Position numbers and translations under genes: made by a program
In this document: piece after piece, positions 33,010-41,722 of the stretch
Numbering within the stretch: position 1 is the first letter of the stretch
Layout: each line of letters opens with the position of its first letter
The notes under the pieces: model-generated
Database searches by the model: none
Seen by the model: the letters and a program-made list of their open reading frames with translations, nothing else
Told to the model about the DNA's origin: nothing
NCBI GenBank assembly: GCA_031296755.1
Contig: JAUMMZ010000021.1
Coordinates: 84,518 to 148,517, forward strand
Source of the DNA: Collinsella sp.
GTDB lineage: Bacteria; Actinomycetota; Coriobacteriia; Coriobacteriales; Coriobacteriaceae
Direction of reading: 5' to 3'
Length of the DNA: 64,000 bases

Positions 33010-34890
33010 CTAAATCGTGGGAAACGCGACGACGTCAGCGGGGCGTGCCAACGTCTCGGCAATTTGGTCTTGCACCTCGAGCAGGCAATCGAGCAGCAGC
33101 GGGTTAAAGGTGCCGCACTTACCGTCCAGGATCATCTGGATTGCCTCCTTGTGCGGGATAGCGTCCTTGTACACGCGCACGCTCGTCAGCGCATCGTACA
33201 CGTCGGCCACCGAAACCACCTGTGCGGCAATGGGAATTTCGTCGCCCTTAAGGCCATCGGGATAACCCTTGCCGTCCCAGCGCTCGTGGTGCCAACGCGC
33301 AATCTGGTACGCATATTCCATAAGCGCATTGCCAGCGTGCTGGCTACCCAACTCAAGCAGCATGTCGGCGCCGATCGTGGTATGCGTCTTCATAATCTCG
33401 AACTCCTCGGGCGTAAGGCGTCCGGGCTTGTTGAGAATCGCATCGTCAATCGACATCTTGCCGATATCGTGCAGCGCCGAAGCCAGGGCGATCGTGGAGC
33501 GTTCCTCATTGTCGAGGGAGATCGTGTCGCTACGCCGGACCAGACAGCCAAGCAGCAGCTCGGTCAGCTTCTCGATGTTCGTAACGTGCCTGCCGCTCTC
33601 GCCGTTACGAAGCTCCATGACGCCGGCCATGATGTCGATGAGCATGCGACTGTTCTTGACGCGCTCGTTGTACTGCTGGGACAGCAGGTTCGTCAGGCGG
33701 CGCTGCTTGGCGTATAGGCGGATGGTGTTGCTCACACGGCGGCGCACGACACGGGAGTCAAACGGGCGGTTGATATAGTCCGAGGCGCCCAGCTCGTACG
33801 CGCGCAGAACCATATCATCGGAATCTTCGCTCGAAATCATGATGACGGGCAGATTGTCACTAACCGATCGGCGCGACAGATCGGCCAGCACCTCAAAGCC
33901 GCTTACGCCCGGCATGACAATATCCAGCAGCACGAGCGACAACTCATCGCCATAGCGGTCGACCATGTCGAGCGCCGCACGACCGTGGTCGGCCTCGAGG
34001 ATGCAATACTCGTCCTTGAGCATCTCGCTGAGAATGGCTCGGTTCATCTCGGAGTCATCGACAATAAGCACCAAAGGCTTTTCGCTTTGGAAGGCCTCGA
34101 TGGAATCGGCATCGGTCACGACCGTACCGGCTTTTGCCTTAGCGCGGCTCAATAACTGGACAGCGCGGCCAACGCCCTCATCGACCGTCTCGCCATGAAT
34201 GAGAACGCCACCAACACATGCCGTCAAGCTCACGTACTCATGGCCCGGAATAATCGTGGCATGAACGGCATCGGATACCTGATGCAGGCGACGGGTGAAG
34301 TCATCGGAGGGAATATTGGGCATGACAACCACAAACTTGTCGCAGCCATAGCGCACAAGCTCGTCAGTCGAACGGATTCCGCTGCGCATGGCTGTCGCCA
34401 CAGCACCGAGCGCAAGGTCGCCGGCATGACGGCCACACGTATCGTTGAAGACCCTAAAATCATCAAGGTCGATCATCGCAATGCCGGCATTCATGCGGGC
34501 GCTACGGAGCTTTTCCTCGTAATATCGGCGATTGCGCACGCCCGTCAGCACGTCGGTGTAGACAAGGTCCTCTTCTGTGGCCTCTTGCTCATCAATCGGA
34601 CGCACCATCAGCAAGACGTGAGGCTCGCCCTCGACCTTTAGAGGGCGCAGACGGGCGCGGTACTCAACACCATCGTTGAGCAGTTGCTCCGACACCTCAC
34701 CCGAATCTGCCAAGGCCTCAAGACTCGACTGACGCAGACAAGGGCAGCGATCGCCGGCGAGCAGGCAGTTACGCTCGCTCTTAATCTGATCGGCCGACAG
34801 CAAACGTACCACGGGGTAGGTCTTCGCGACGCGGGCGACCTCGACGGCAGCCTCCTCGTCGGTTAGATTGGCCTCGTGATTATTGAGCAT
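33010..34890 (-). CDS. GGDEF-receiver-HD-GYP signalling protein
   Basis: A 626-residue cytoplasmic protein. An N-terminal sensor-like region (1-105) includes a cysteine pair, GDRCPCLRQ. A GGDEF domain (about 110-270) starts DVLTGVRNRRYYEEKL but has YGCDKF instead of GGDEF, so it is probably not an active diguanylate cyclase. A receiver domain (about 273-395) has VLIVDDSEMNR and LVLLDIVMPGVSG with the phospho-Asp. The C-terminal HD-GYP domain has ALHDIGKMSIDDAILNKPG and RWHHERWDGKGYPDGLKGDE, all metal ligands present, so cyclic-di-GMP phosphodiesterase activity is likely. It is encoded with the downstream HPt protein. Confidence 0.88.
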   Translation of the reverse strand: MLNNHEANLTDEEAAVEVARVAKTYPVVRLLSADQIKSERNCLLAGDRCPCLRQSSLEALADSGEVSEQLLNDGVEYRARLRPLKVEGEPHVLLMVRPIDEQEATEEDLVYTDVLTGVRNRRYYEEKLRSARMNAGIAMIDLDDFRVFNDTCGRHAGDLALGAVATAMRSGIRSTDELVRYGCDKFVVVMPNIPSDDFTRRLHQVSDAVHATIIPGHEYVSLTACVGGVLIHGETVDEGVGRAVQLLSRAKAKAGTVVTDADSIEAFQSEKPLVLIVDDSEMNRAILSEMLKDEYCILEADHGRAALDMVDRYGDELSLVLLDIVMPGVSGFEVLADLSRRSVSDNLPVIMISSEDSDDMVLRAYELGASDYINRPFDSRVVRRRVSNTIRLYAKQRRLTNLLSQQYNERVKNSRMLIDIMAGVMELRNGESGRHVTNIEKLTELLLGCLVRRSDTISLDNEERSTIALASALHDIGKMSIDDAILNKPGRLTPEEFEIMKTHTTIGADMLLELGSQHAGNALMEYAYQIARWHHERWDGKGYPDGLKGDEIPIAAQVVSVADVYDALTSVRVYKDAIPHKEAIQMILDGKCGTFNPLLLDCLLEVQDQIAETLARPADVVAFPTI

Positions 34891-35101
34891 ATGGGGCCCT
34901 TTCGATAGCTTCGCATAGTAGCGGTGGGTTCCAAATGTTACAAGGGTAACACCTTGCCGATGCAGGTAAGCACGTGAATGCCGTTACATTTTTATGAGTT
35001 GGCAGACGGCGCAATTGGAGCCGCAAACGTAAGGTTTTGAGCACATTTGTTAACACAGCCGAAACGTTTGCGGGTGAAGCCTGTTTTGATTTTAACGGCT
35101 G

Positions 35102-35911
35102 CTAGAGCTCCAGGATGCCACGGACAGTCTGGGCAGCCGCTGCCGGGCGATCGCGCAGGCCGTTGTGCGCGCCGGGAACCATTACGAGCGGACAGTCCAA
35201 AAGCTCAGCCGCCATCCTCGTTCCCGCCTCGCGGGACGTACCAATCGAGAGCTCGCCCAAAAGCACGGCGGCCACCGTTTTTGACGCACGAACACTATCC
35301 CAATCGGGAATGCAGGTCATAGTAATCCCGTATTCGTTCGCCATGAAACTGCGGCCGTTGCGCAGGGCATGCTTGGCTTCTGCCTCGGTTAACTTGGGGG
35401 CCTCAGGGTCCGAATCGCCGATGGCGCCCAGGAAGGCCCGTAATGCCCTGGAGACCTTTCCCGCAGCGATCATCTCGAGCAAAACCGGGGCCGCACCCAG
35501 GCCGGCGCCCTCATCCGTCACGGCGGGTTCATGCAGAATCGCACGCGAGATTATGGCGGGGTTTGCACGGAGAAGCTCCAGGGCCACCAACGTACCGGCA
35601 CTGTGCGCGAGCACGTTTGCCGGAGCGCCAATATGCTCGATAACAGCCTGCAGGTCGGCGGCCTGGGCGGCGAGGTCGTAGCGTCCGTCTGCAGCGTCGC
35701 CGCTCTCGCCGCAACCACGGCGGTCGTAGGCAATGACGCGACAGTCACGGGCGAGCTCGCGGGCGATGGCGTCAAAAAAGACGCCGTCGACGCACGCACC
35801 GTGCACGCATACCAAGGCGGGTGCATCGGACGATGCAACCGGGCCGGCATACTCGCGGCAGGCAATCGTGGTGCCCGCATTCTCGACCGTAAAATCCATG
35901 TTGTGCCCCAT
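35102..35911 (-). CDS. alpha/beta hydrolase
   Basis: A 269-residue alpha/beta-fold hydrolase. The oxyanion strand is LVCVHGACVDGVFFD; the nucleophile elbow is VLAHSAGTLVALEL (Ser in A-H-S-A-G); CRVIAYDRRGCGESGD is the classical second motif, and PLVMVPGAHNGLRDRPAA carries the catalytic His. Substrate unknown. Starts at 35911 (MGHNMDF) or 35899 (MDFTVEN) are both possible, neither with a strong ribosome site. It is a single gene with about 210 bp of featureless sequence before the next gene to the left. Confidence 0.75.
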   Translation of the reverse strand: MGHNMDFTVENAGTTIACREYAGPVASSDAPALVCVHGACVDGVFFDAIARELARDCRVIAYDRRGCGESGDAADGRYDLAAQAADLQAVIEHIGAPANVLAHSAGTLVALELLRANPAIISRAILHEPAVTDEGAGLGAAPVLLEMIAAGKVSRALRAFLGAIGDSDPEAPKLTEAEAKHALRNGRSFMANEYGITMTCIPDWDSVRASKTVAAVLLGELSIGTSREAGTRMAAELLDCPLVMVPGAHNGLRDRPAAAAQTVRGILEL

Positions 35912-36074
35912 CGTCTTGCGCTTTGTTAACAGATTAACTGTACCCGACCCGATACCTTTCATGACGCGGCATCGAAGGCAGAGTTAAAAAACGAAACCTG
36001 CAAAGCACAAGCCCGGACCATACGTTGGAGCCGATGCTATGCTTAAGGTTAATTGTCTTGAGGAGCTTTTACCT

Positions 36075-36851
36075 ATGTCTACGTTTCTAAATGCCAGCCC
36101 CATCTTTGGGCCCGTTCGCAGCCGTCGCCTGGGCCTTTCGCTCGGTGTCAACATGATGCCGGCGAGCGGCAAGATCTGCACGTTCGACTGCATCTACTGC
36201 GAAAACGGCCTCAACGCCGAGCGCCCCTGCCACGAGCCGTGCAACACAGCTGCCGTGGTACTCGACGCGCTCGAGGCAAAGCTGCGCGAGATGGCAGCCG
36301 AGGGCGAGCTCCCCGATGTGATCACCTTCGCAGGCAACGGCGAGCCCACCGCCGCACCGGAGTTTCCGCAGGCCATCGCCGGCGCCGTCGCGCTGCGCGA
36401 CGAGCTTGCCCCAAACTCCAAGATCGCCGTGCTCTCCAACGGCACGCGCGCCGACCGTCCCCAGGTACACGATGCGCTCATGATGGTCGACGACAACATC
36501 CTCAAGCTCGATACGGTCGACCCGGCATTTATCCAGCTGCTCGACCAGCCCGTTGGCCCCTACGATGTGGAGCACCAGATTGAGACGTTCGCAAGCTTTG
36601 ACGGTCACGTTATTATCCAGACGATCTTTTTGACCGGCGAGTATCAGGGCAAGCTCATCGACAACACCGGCGAGGAGTACGTTGCCCCCTGGCTCGCGGC
36701 GCTTGAGCGCATTCGCCCACAGGAGGCGACCATCTACACGGTGGCGCGCGAGACGCCGATCGCCGGCCTTGCCAAAGCGGCGCCTGAGGCGCTCGACGCC
36801 ATTGCTGCGCGCGTCCAAGCCCTCGGCATTCCCTGCCAGGTGAGCTACTAG
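36075..36851 (+). CDS. radical SAM protein (COG0731-like)
   Basis: A 258-residue protein with the [4Fe-4S]-binding CxxxCxxC in KICTFDCIYCENG. FGPVRSRRLGLSLGVNMMP before it, and DVITFAGNGEPTAAPEF, AVLSNGT and ILKLDT after it, match the small COG0731 group (wyosine-synthetase-like radical SAM proteins) found in anaerobes. The role in bacteria is unknown. ATG at 36075 follows GAGGAGC; the frame is open 12 codons further upstream. Confidence 0.82.
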   Translation: MSTFLNASPIFGPVRSRRLGLSLGVNMMPASGKICTFDCIYCENGLNAERPCHEPCNTAAVVLDALEAKLREMAAEGELPDVITFAGNGEPTAAPEFPQAIAGAVALRDELAPNSKIAVLSNGTRADRPQVHDALMMVDDNILKLDTVDPAFIQLLDQPVGPYDVEHQIETFASFDGHVIIQTIFLTGEYQGKLIDNTGEEYVAPWLAALERIRPQEATIYTVARETPIAGLAKAAPEALDAIAARVQALGIPCQVSY

Positions 36852-36906
36852 CACGCAGCTGCTCTGCGAGTGGTCTATACTAGCTGCGGATGAAAGGAAG
36901 TTAGCC

Positions 36907-37794
36907 ATGTATGACAAAGGACCCGTACCCGGCCGCAACGACGCTTGCTGGTGCGGCAGCGGCAAAAAATATAAGAAATGTCACAGCGCCTTCGACGAGC
37001 GCCTCGAGCGCCTGTGGGAGGAGGGCTGGGAGGTTCTGCCCCGCACGCTCTACAAGACGCCCGCCGATATCGAGGGCATCAAGCGCTCCGCCGCCATCAA
37101 CGTGGGCGTGCTCGACTACGTAGGCGAGCACATCGCCGCGGGCATGACCACCAACCAGATCGACCAGATGATCTACGACTACACCGTCGAGCACGGCGGT
37201 ACGCCGGCCGACCTCAACTACGAGGGCTACCCCAAAAGCGTGTGCACCTCGATCAACGACGTTGTCTGCCACGGTATCCCCTGCGATACGGACGTGCTGC
37301 ACGAGGGCGACATCATCAACGTGGACTGCTCCACGATCCTAGACGGCTACTTTAGCGACTCGAGCCGCATGTTCTGCATCGGCGAGGTCTCGGCCGAGCG
37401 CCAGCGCCTGGTCGACGTCACCCGCGCCAGCGTGGAGGCGGGTCTGGCGGCCGTCAAGCCGTGGCTGCCGCTGTCCGTCATGGCCGAGGCCGTGCAAAAG
37501 ACGGTCGAGGACGCCGGTTTTAGCGTGGTGCGCGAGTACGGCGGACACGGCATCGGTAAGGAGTTTCACGAGGACCCGTTTGTGGGCTTTACCACCGAGG
37601 CACCCGATGTGGACACCATCATGGCTCCGGGCATGGTCTTTACCATCGAGCCTATGGTCAATGCCGGAGCGCCCGACATCAAGATCAGCAAGGGCGACGG
37701 TTGGTGTGTGCGCACCAAGGACGGCAGCGATTCGGCCCAGTGCGAGGTACAGCTCGTGGTGACCGAGGACGGCTACGAGCTGCTGAGCTGGTAA
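36907..37794 (+). CDS. map: methionine aminopeptidase with N-terminal SEC-C zinc motif
   Basis: Type I methionine aminopeptidase that removes the initiator Met from new proteins. Residues 1-30 carry a SEC-C motif (GRNDACWCGSGKKYKKCH), which binds zinc and may dock to the ribosome. The catalytic domain follows: VCHGIP (His), INVDCSTILDGYFSDSSRMF (two metal Asp), GGHGIGKEFHEDP (metal His), FTIEPMVN (Glu) and AQCEVQLVVTEDG (Glu). At 295 residues it is the long, SEC-C-bearing form. A terminator follows at once. Confidence 0.93.
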   Translation: MYDKGPVPGRNDACWCGSGKKYKKCHSAFDERLERLWEEGWEVLPRTLYKTPADIEGIKRSAAINVGVLDYVGEHIAAGMTTNQIDQMIYDYTVEHGGTPADLNYEGYPKSVCTSINDVVCHGIPCDTDVLHEGDIINVDCSTILDGYFSDSSRMFCIGEVSAERQRLVDVTRASVEAGLAAVKPWLPLSVMAEAVQKTVEDAGFSVVREYGGHGIGKEFHEDPFVGFTTEAPDVDTIMAPGMVFTIEPMVNAGAPDIKISKGDGWCVRTKDGSDSAQCEVQLVVTEDGYELLSW

Positions 37795-37802
37795 CCGTGG
37801 AT

Positions 37803-37847
37803 GCGCCGGATGCTGACGGGCACGCTCGTCTTGCATCCGGCGGTTTT
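37803..37847 (+). terminator. terminator of map
   Basis: GCGCCGGATGC and GCATCCGGCGG arms followed by TTTTATTT, starting 8 bp after the stop codon. Confidence 0.85.
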
Positions 37848-37860
37848 ATTTGAACGTTTT

Positions 37861-37905
37861 GCCTGATAAAACCTGCCAAAATGAACCTGTCCCTTTTTGG
37901 CAGGT
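37861..37905. repeat. dispersed palindrome, ACCTGCCAAAA type
   Basis: Best-preserved copy: ACCTGCCAAAA (37871-37881) and TTTTGGCAGGT (37895-37905) flank ATGAACCTGTCCC. It lies 20 bp before the start of the 2-hydroxyacid dehydrogenase gene, where the promoter would be expected. Confidence 0.75.
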
Positions 37906-37924
37906 CGAGCGGAGAGGACTGCTT

Positions 37925-38860
37925 GTGAACATCCTGGTTTTGCTGCCCGTCAACGACCGCCATCGCGCAATTCTTGAGTCGAGTGCTCCGGGCGAGAACT
38001 TTTTCTACACGAGTGCCGACGCCGCCACGCGCGAGCAGGTCGCCAACGCCGACGTGATCTTGGGCAACATCGACCCTGACATGCTCACGGCATGCGAACA
38101 TCTCCAGCTGTTGCAATTGCAGACTGCCGGCTATGACGATTACTTAGCCGCCGGCACCGTGCCAGCCGACGCTAAGCTTTCCTGCTCGGTAGGCGCCTAC
38201 GGCCAGGCCGTGAGCGAGCATATGTTTGCCATGGTCCTTTCCATGATGAAGCGCCTGCCCGGCTACCACGACTTGCAGCGCGAGCATCGCTGGGAGGACT
38301 TGGGCCCGGTCACCTCGCTCAAAAACGCCAACGTGCTGGTGCTGGGCGCGGGCGATATCGGCGGCCACTTCGCCACGCTCTGCCGCAGTATGGGTGCGCA
38401 CGTCCGCGGCATCAAGCGCCATCCGCTCGTCTACCCCATTGTGTTTGAGGACATGGACGGCATGGATGCCCTGCCCGAGCGCCTGGCCGAGGCAGACGTT
38501 GTCGCGTCCTTTATGCCCAGCACGCCCGAGACCCGCGGTCTGGCGAATGCCGAGTTCTTTGCCGCGATGAAGCCGGGCGCTTTCTTTGCCAACGGCGGTC
38601 GCGGCGACCTTGTTGTTGCCGACGATCTGGTTGCCGCTCTTGAGTCCGGACACCTTGCCGGCGCCGCGGTCGACGTCACCGACCCCGAGCCGCTGCCCGA
38701 GACAAGCCCCCTGTGGGATGCGCCCAACATGCTCATCACGCCGCACGTCTCCGGTTGGTTCCACCTGGCAGCCACGCTCAACAACGTGGTCGACATCGCC
38801 GCGGAGAATCTGCGTCACCTGCAGGCCGGCGAGACCCTACGCTGCTGGATCGAACACTAA
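37925..38860 (+). CDS. D-isomer-specific 2-hydroxyacid dehydrogenase
   Basis: A 311-residue NAD(P)-dependent dehydrogenase. The Rossmann site is VLVLGAGDIGGHFATLC; catalytic residues are Arg in ANGGRGDLVVADDL, Glu in VDVTDPEPLPETSP and His in LITPHVSGWFH. Substrate could be phosphoglycerate, lactate or a branched hydroxyacid; the missing C-terminal ACT domain makes a SerA role less likely. The GTG start at 37925 follows GGAGAGG and gives MNILVLLPVNDRHR, the natural family start. A dispersed palindrome sits directly upstream. Confidence 0.82.
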   Translation: MNILVLLPVNDRHRAILESSAPGENFFYTSADAATREQVANADVILGNIDPDMLTACEHLQLLQLQTAGYDDYLAAGTVPADAKLSCSVGAYGQAVSEHMFAMVLSMMKRLPGYHDLQREHRWEDLGPVTSLKNANVLVLGAGDIGGHFATLCRSMGAHVRGIKRHPLVYPIVFEDMDGMDALPERLAEADVVASFMPSTPETRGLANAEFFAAMKPGAFFANGGRGDLVVADDLVAALESGHLAGAAVDVTDPEPLPETSPLWDAPNMLITPHVSGWFHLAATLNNVVDIAAENLRHLQAGETLRCWIEH

Positions 38861-38862
38861 GA

Positions 38863-38889
38863 ATTACGCCGTTTTACAAACGGCGTAAT
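38863..38889 (+). terminator. terminator of the 2-hydroxyacid dehydrogenase gene
   Basis: ATTACGCCGTTT, a 3-base loop and AAACGGCGTAAT, 3 bp after the stop codon. Confidence 0.75.
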
Positions 38890-38902
38890 GAGCCGACGCT
38901 GC

Positions 38903-39001
38903 GAGCCCGCCGTTTGGCCAATCTGCCGTTCAATTTCAAAGGCGCGACCAGAAGGTCAGCGCCTTTTCATTTCACGGCACCTTGTCTCAAACGGCGGGCT
39001 C
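38903..39001. repeat. nested palindrome between the dehydrogenase and the PIN gene
   Basis: Outer arms GAGCCCGCCGTTTG (38903-38916) and its perfect mirror (38988-39001) surround an inner hairpin with AAAGGCGC and GCGCCTTT ends and a GACC/GGTC tip. The right flank repeats GGGCTCTCGCTG twice (38996-39008; 39053-39064). Confidence 0.55.
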
Positions 39002-39092
39002 TCGCTGACTTTTGTTCGACCTGCGGCGCTTTGCTGGCGCGGCCCTACCTGTGGGCTCTCGCTGGCCATTATTCGACCAGAGGGGTCTAGCG

Positions 39093-39587
39093 CTATTTAA
39101 GTGTTGTTAGATAGTTTCTTGCGTTTTCGACGTTCATTGCTGCGACGGGCGCATGCGAACAGAGCTTGACATCGTTGGTGACCAGTAAATCTGCTTGGGA
39201 GCGAATCGCTGCCGCAATGATTAAATCGTCTTCGTAATCGCTATGGAGCTCACGCTGCCTGCTCGCCATCCATATATCGCTCAGGTCACAGGGCACTGGC
39301 GTGGCAAGCTGCGACAGCACGCTAAGACAATCCCATGCAAGCGAAGTCGCCGCCACGGCGGCATCTTGGGATAGTGAGCCATGCTCGCGCCGATACCATG
39401 CCTTATGTTCACTTGAAATCAAATAGAACAGATCTTTGGACGATGTCGCCGCATACAGCAAATCCACCTGCACCGTGCATGCATCGCGTAAAAACTCAAT
39501 CGCCACCGAACGACCACGTCGTGAGGGAATGAAGTAATCGAGCCACACGTTGGTGTCAACCAAGATGCGCTTTGGAGCCTCACTCAT
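39093..39587 (-). CDS. PIN-domain toxin of a type II toxin-antitoxin pair
   Basis: A 164-residue PIN-domain RNase. The first acidic residue is in ILVDTNVWLDYFIP; further acidic ligands are in HSDYEDDLIIAAAI and LLVTNDVKL, the usual PIN order. The start overlaps the end of the upstream antitoxin gene by 8 bp, typical of such pairs. It likely cleaves RNA when the antitoxin is degraded; targets unknown. Confidence 0.82.
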   Translation of the reverse strand: MSEAPKRILVDTNVWLDYFIPSRRGRSVAIEFLRDACTVQVDLLYAATSSKDLFYLISSEHKAWYRREHGSLSQDAAVAATSLAWDCLSVLSQLATPVPCDLSDIWMASRQRELHSDYEDDLIIAAAIRSQADLLVTNDVKLCSHAPVAAMNVENARNYLTTLK

Positions 39588-39960
39588 AGAGCCAGCTCAT
39601 CTCCTCGCCATAGCGATCCGCATAGGCATTCCGTTTGAGTTCTTCATCGCCCGAGGGCTGAGCCTTGACCATATCGATTCCCGACTCACGGCAAGCGGCA
39701 GCGAACAGCTTCGACCCCTGATCCATGAGCTCGAGCTTACGTTTAGCGGCCTTTTCGCGCTCGCGCTGTTCCGCCCGGACACGACTGGGCAGCAGGATAT
39801 CCTCGAGCGCACCGGGGCGATCGGCCAGCGACGCTGCAAGCTGCCAGAGCGCTCGCACCGCTTGGCTCGGCGTCATACCGGCCCTGGAGAGAGCGGCGTC
39901 CCCGCTCCTTTTAAGATCGGCATCGAGACGTACGTTGATCTGAGCGGCTGTTGTGGTCAT
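39580..39960 (-). CDS. RelB/DinJ-type antitoxin
   Basis: A 126-residue protein with an N-terminal ribbon-helix-helix DNA-binding domain (INVRLDADLKRSGDAALSRA, MTPSQAVRALWQLAA) of the RelB/DinJ class and a long charged C-terminal tail that would wrap the PIN toxin. It is preceded by AAGGAGG and by a promoter with a palindromic operator. It precedes and overlaps the PIN gene on the same strand. Confidence 0.8.
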   Translation of the reverse strand: MTTTAAQINVRLDADLKRSGDAALSRAGMTPSQAVRALWQLAASLADRPGALEDILLPSRVRAEQREREKAAKRKLELMDQGSKLFAAACRESGIDMVKAQPSGDEELKRNAYADRYGEEMSWLYE

Positions 39961-39985
39961 GACCCCTCCTTAATACTTTAAAATC

Positions 39986-40022
39986 ATCATAAAACTCTAT
40001 GGTAGATACGTAAAGCACGTAT
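39986..40022 (-). promoter_or_regulatory. toxin-antitoxin promoter with overlapping operator
   Basis: TTTACG (40009-40014), 17 bp, TATGAT (39986-39991) on the minus strand. ATACGT-aaagc-ACGTAT (40006-40022) overlaps the -35 element, as expected for autorepression by the ribbon-helix-helix antitoxin. Confidence 0.6.
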
Positions 40023-40060
40023 AGCATTTATTAGCATTAGCCGCACTCTGTGCACAAAAA

Positions 40061-40089
40061 GCCGCCGAGGTGCACTGCACCTCGGCGGC
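40061..40089 (-). terminator. terminator of the M18 aminopeptidase gene
   Basis: GCCGCCGAGGTGCA and its perfect 14-bp mirror around one base, followed on the minus strand by TTTTTGTG. Confidence 0.8.
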
Positions 40090-40130
40090 CACGTACCACC
40101 GATCTAGCTCGGTTTCACCCTTTGCATTTG

Positions 40131-40174
40131 CCCAGATAAAACCTGCAAAATAAACCTGTCCCTTTTTGGCAGGT
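40131..40174. repeat. dispersed palindrome, ACCTGCCAAAA type
   Basis: A copy of the element at 37861 with one base missing in the left arm (ACCTGCAAAA) and an intact right arm TTTTGGCAGGT. It ends 2 bp from the stop codon of the M18 aminopeptidase gene. Confidence 0.7.
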
Positions 40175-40175
40175 A

Positions 40176-41561
40176 TTAGAGCTCTACGCTTTCGGCGCCG
40201 TTGATGGTTAGGTTTCGCTCGTAGAAGGCGGTGAGAGCGCGGATGGCGTACATCACGTCGCGCACGCCGCCGGTCTCGTAGCTTGAGTGCATGGCCAGCT
40301 GCGGCAGGCCCACGTCCACGGCATGCATGCTCGCCTGCATATTCGACAGGTTGCCCAGGGTGGAACCGCCGGCCATGTCGCTCTTGTTGGCGAAAGCCTG
40401 CGTTGGCACGTCGGCGTCATCGCAGATGGCCTGGAACACCGCGCGGCTAAAGGCATCGGTGCAGTAGTGCTGGTTGGCGGCTTCCTTGATGACGATGCCG
40501 CCGTTGAGCACAACCTGATTGCGGGCGTCGCACTTCTCGGCGTGGTTGGGGTGCACGGCATGTGCGTTGTCGCAGCTCGCGAGCATCGATGCGGCAAGGG
40601 CGCGATGGTACGACTCGTCGTCAAAGCCCAACGATCCGTTAATGCGGCGCAGTGCATCGGCCAAGAACGTCGACATGGCGCCTTGCTTGGTCTCGGAGCC
40701 AACCTCCTCGTTATCGAAGCAGCAGAAGACCGAAACATCGTGCGCGTTCTCGGCACCCAAAAATGCCTGCAGCGAGGTGTAGGCGCAGGCCAGGTCGTCA
40801 AGCTTGGGCGTCGAGATAAACTCGTCGGCCCAGCCCCAAATGCGCGCATCCTGGCGGTTGACCAGGAACAAATCGCGGCCCAGAATTTGCTCGGGCTCAA
40901 CGTCCAGCTCTTCGGCAATCAGGGCATCAAAATCTCCCTGCTTGAGTTCGCCGGCGCTGATGAGCGGGCACAGGTCGACGGCTCGGTTGGGAGCAAAGCC
41001 CTCGTTAACGCCGCGGTTCATGTGGATGGCAAGGCTCGGGATAATAGCGACCTCGCGCTCGGTGGCAAGCAGGCGGCTCTCAATACGGTCGCCCTCGCGT
41101 ACCAGCACGCGGCCCGCGAGTGCCAGCGGACGGTCGAACCAGGTGTAGTCGATCATGCCGCCGTAGGCCTCGGTGTTCAGGCGCAGCGTCTCGCCCGCGC
41201 CGTCGAGCTCGGGCACGGCCTTAACCTTAAACGTCGGCGAGTCGCTGTGCGACGCCGTCAGCTGAAAATGGTAGTCGCCGGCAACGCCGTCCTCGCCCCA
41301 CGTAGCAGCCAGGTCCTCGCCCACCTTAAAGGCGATAACGCTCGAGGTGTTGCGCTGCGTGTAATAACGCCCGCCCGGCTCGATGTCCCACGCCGCGTTC
41401 TCGGACAGGTAGGTAAAGCCCGCCTCGTCGAGCTCGGCCATAATGGTCGCCGCCGTATGGAACATGCTGGGGCATGCCTCGATAAAGTCGATAAGGTCGT
41501 TGGCGGCCTCGATATCATCGGCCGTCACATGCGCGCGCTCGGGCGTTTCCTGATCCGTCAT
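40176..41561 (-). CDS. M18-family aminopeptidase
   Basis: A 461-residue dizinc aminopeptidase (aspartyl aminopeptidase family), cytosolic, releasing N-terminal residues from peptides. Zinc and catalytic residues are visible in LTASHSDSPTFKVK (His-x-Asp), SVFCCFDNEEVGSETKQGA (Glu-Glu) and further acidic/His residues in NHAEKCDARNQVVLNGG and ELAMHSSYETGG-type end (LAMHSSYETGGVRDV). Usual family length about 430-480. ATG at 41561 (MTDQETPERAHV) follows AAAGGGGAG; the frame continues 37 codons upstream without family similarity. Confidence 0.88.
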   Translation of the reverse strand: MTDQETPERAHVTADDIEAANDLIDFIEACPSMFHTAATIMAELDEAGFTYLSENAAWDIEPGGRYYTQRNTSSVIAFKVGEDLAATWGEDGVAGDYHFQLTASHSDSPTFKVKAVPELDGAGETLRLNTEAYGGMIDYTWFDRPLALAGRVLVREGDRIESRLLATEREVAIIPSLAIHMNRGVNEGFAPNRAVDLCPLISAGELKQGDFDALIAEELDVEPEQILGRDLFLVNRQDARIWGWADEFISTPKLDDLACAYTSLQAFLGAENAHDVSVFCCFDNEEVGSETKQGAMSTFLADALRRINGSLGFDDESYHRALAASMLASCDNAHAVHPNHAEKCDARNQVVLNGGIVIKEAANQHYCTDAFSRAVFQAICDDADVPTQAFANKSDMAGGSTLGNLSNMQASMHAVDVGLPQLAMHSSYETGGVRDVMYAIRALTAFYERNLTINGAESVEL

Positions 41562-41722
41562 GCTCTCCCCTTTCGCTGGGTTGATGGTCCCTTCCAGCAT
41601 ACCCCGCCGCGCCAGCGCTGCACTCTTCATTCCGTGTTTAATCCCGCACCGCTCACCAAGTTGAGCCATCATGCCCGTGCACCTTTTGCGACAATTACGC
41701 TAACAGGACGAGAGGAGCCGCC

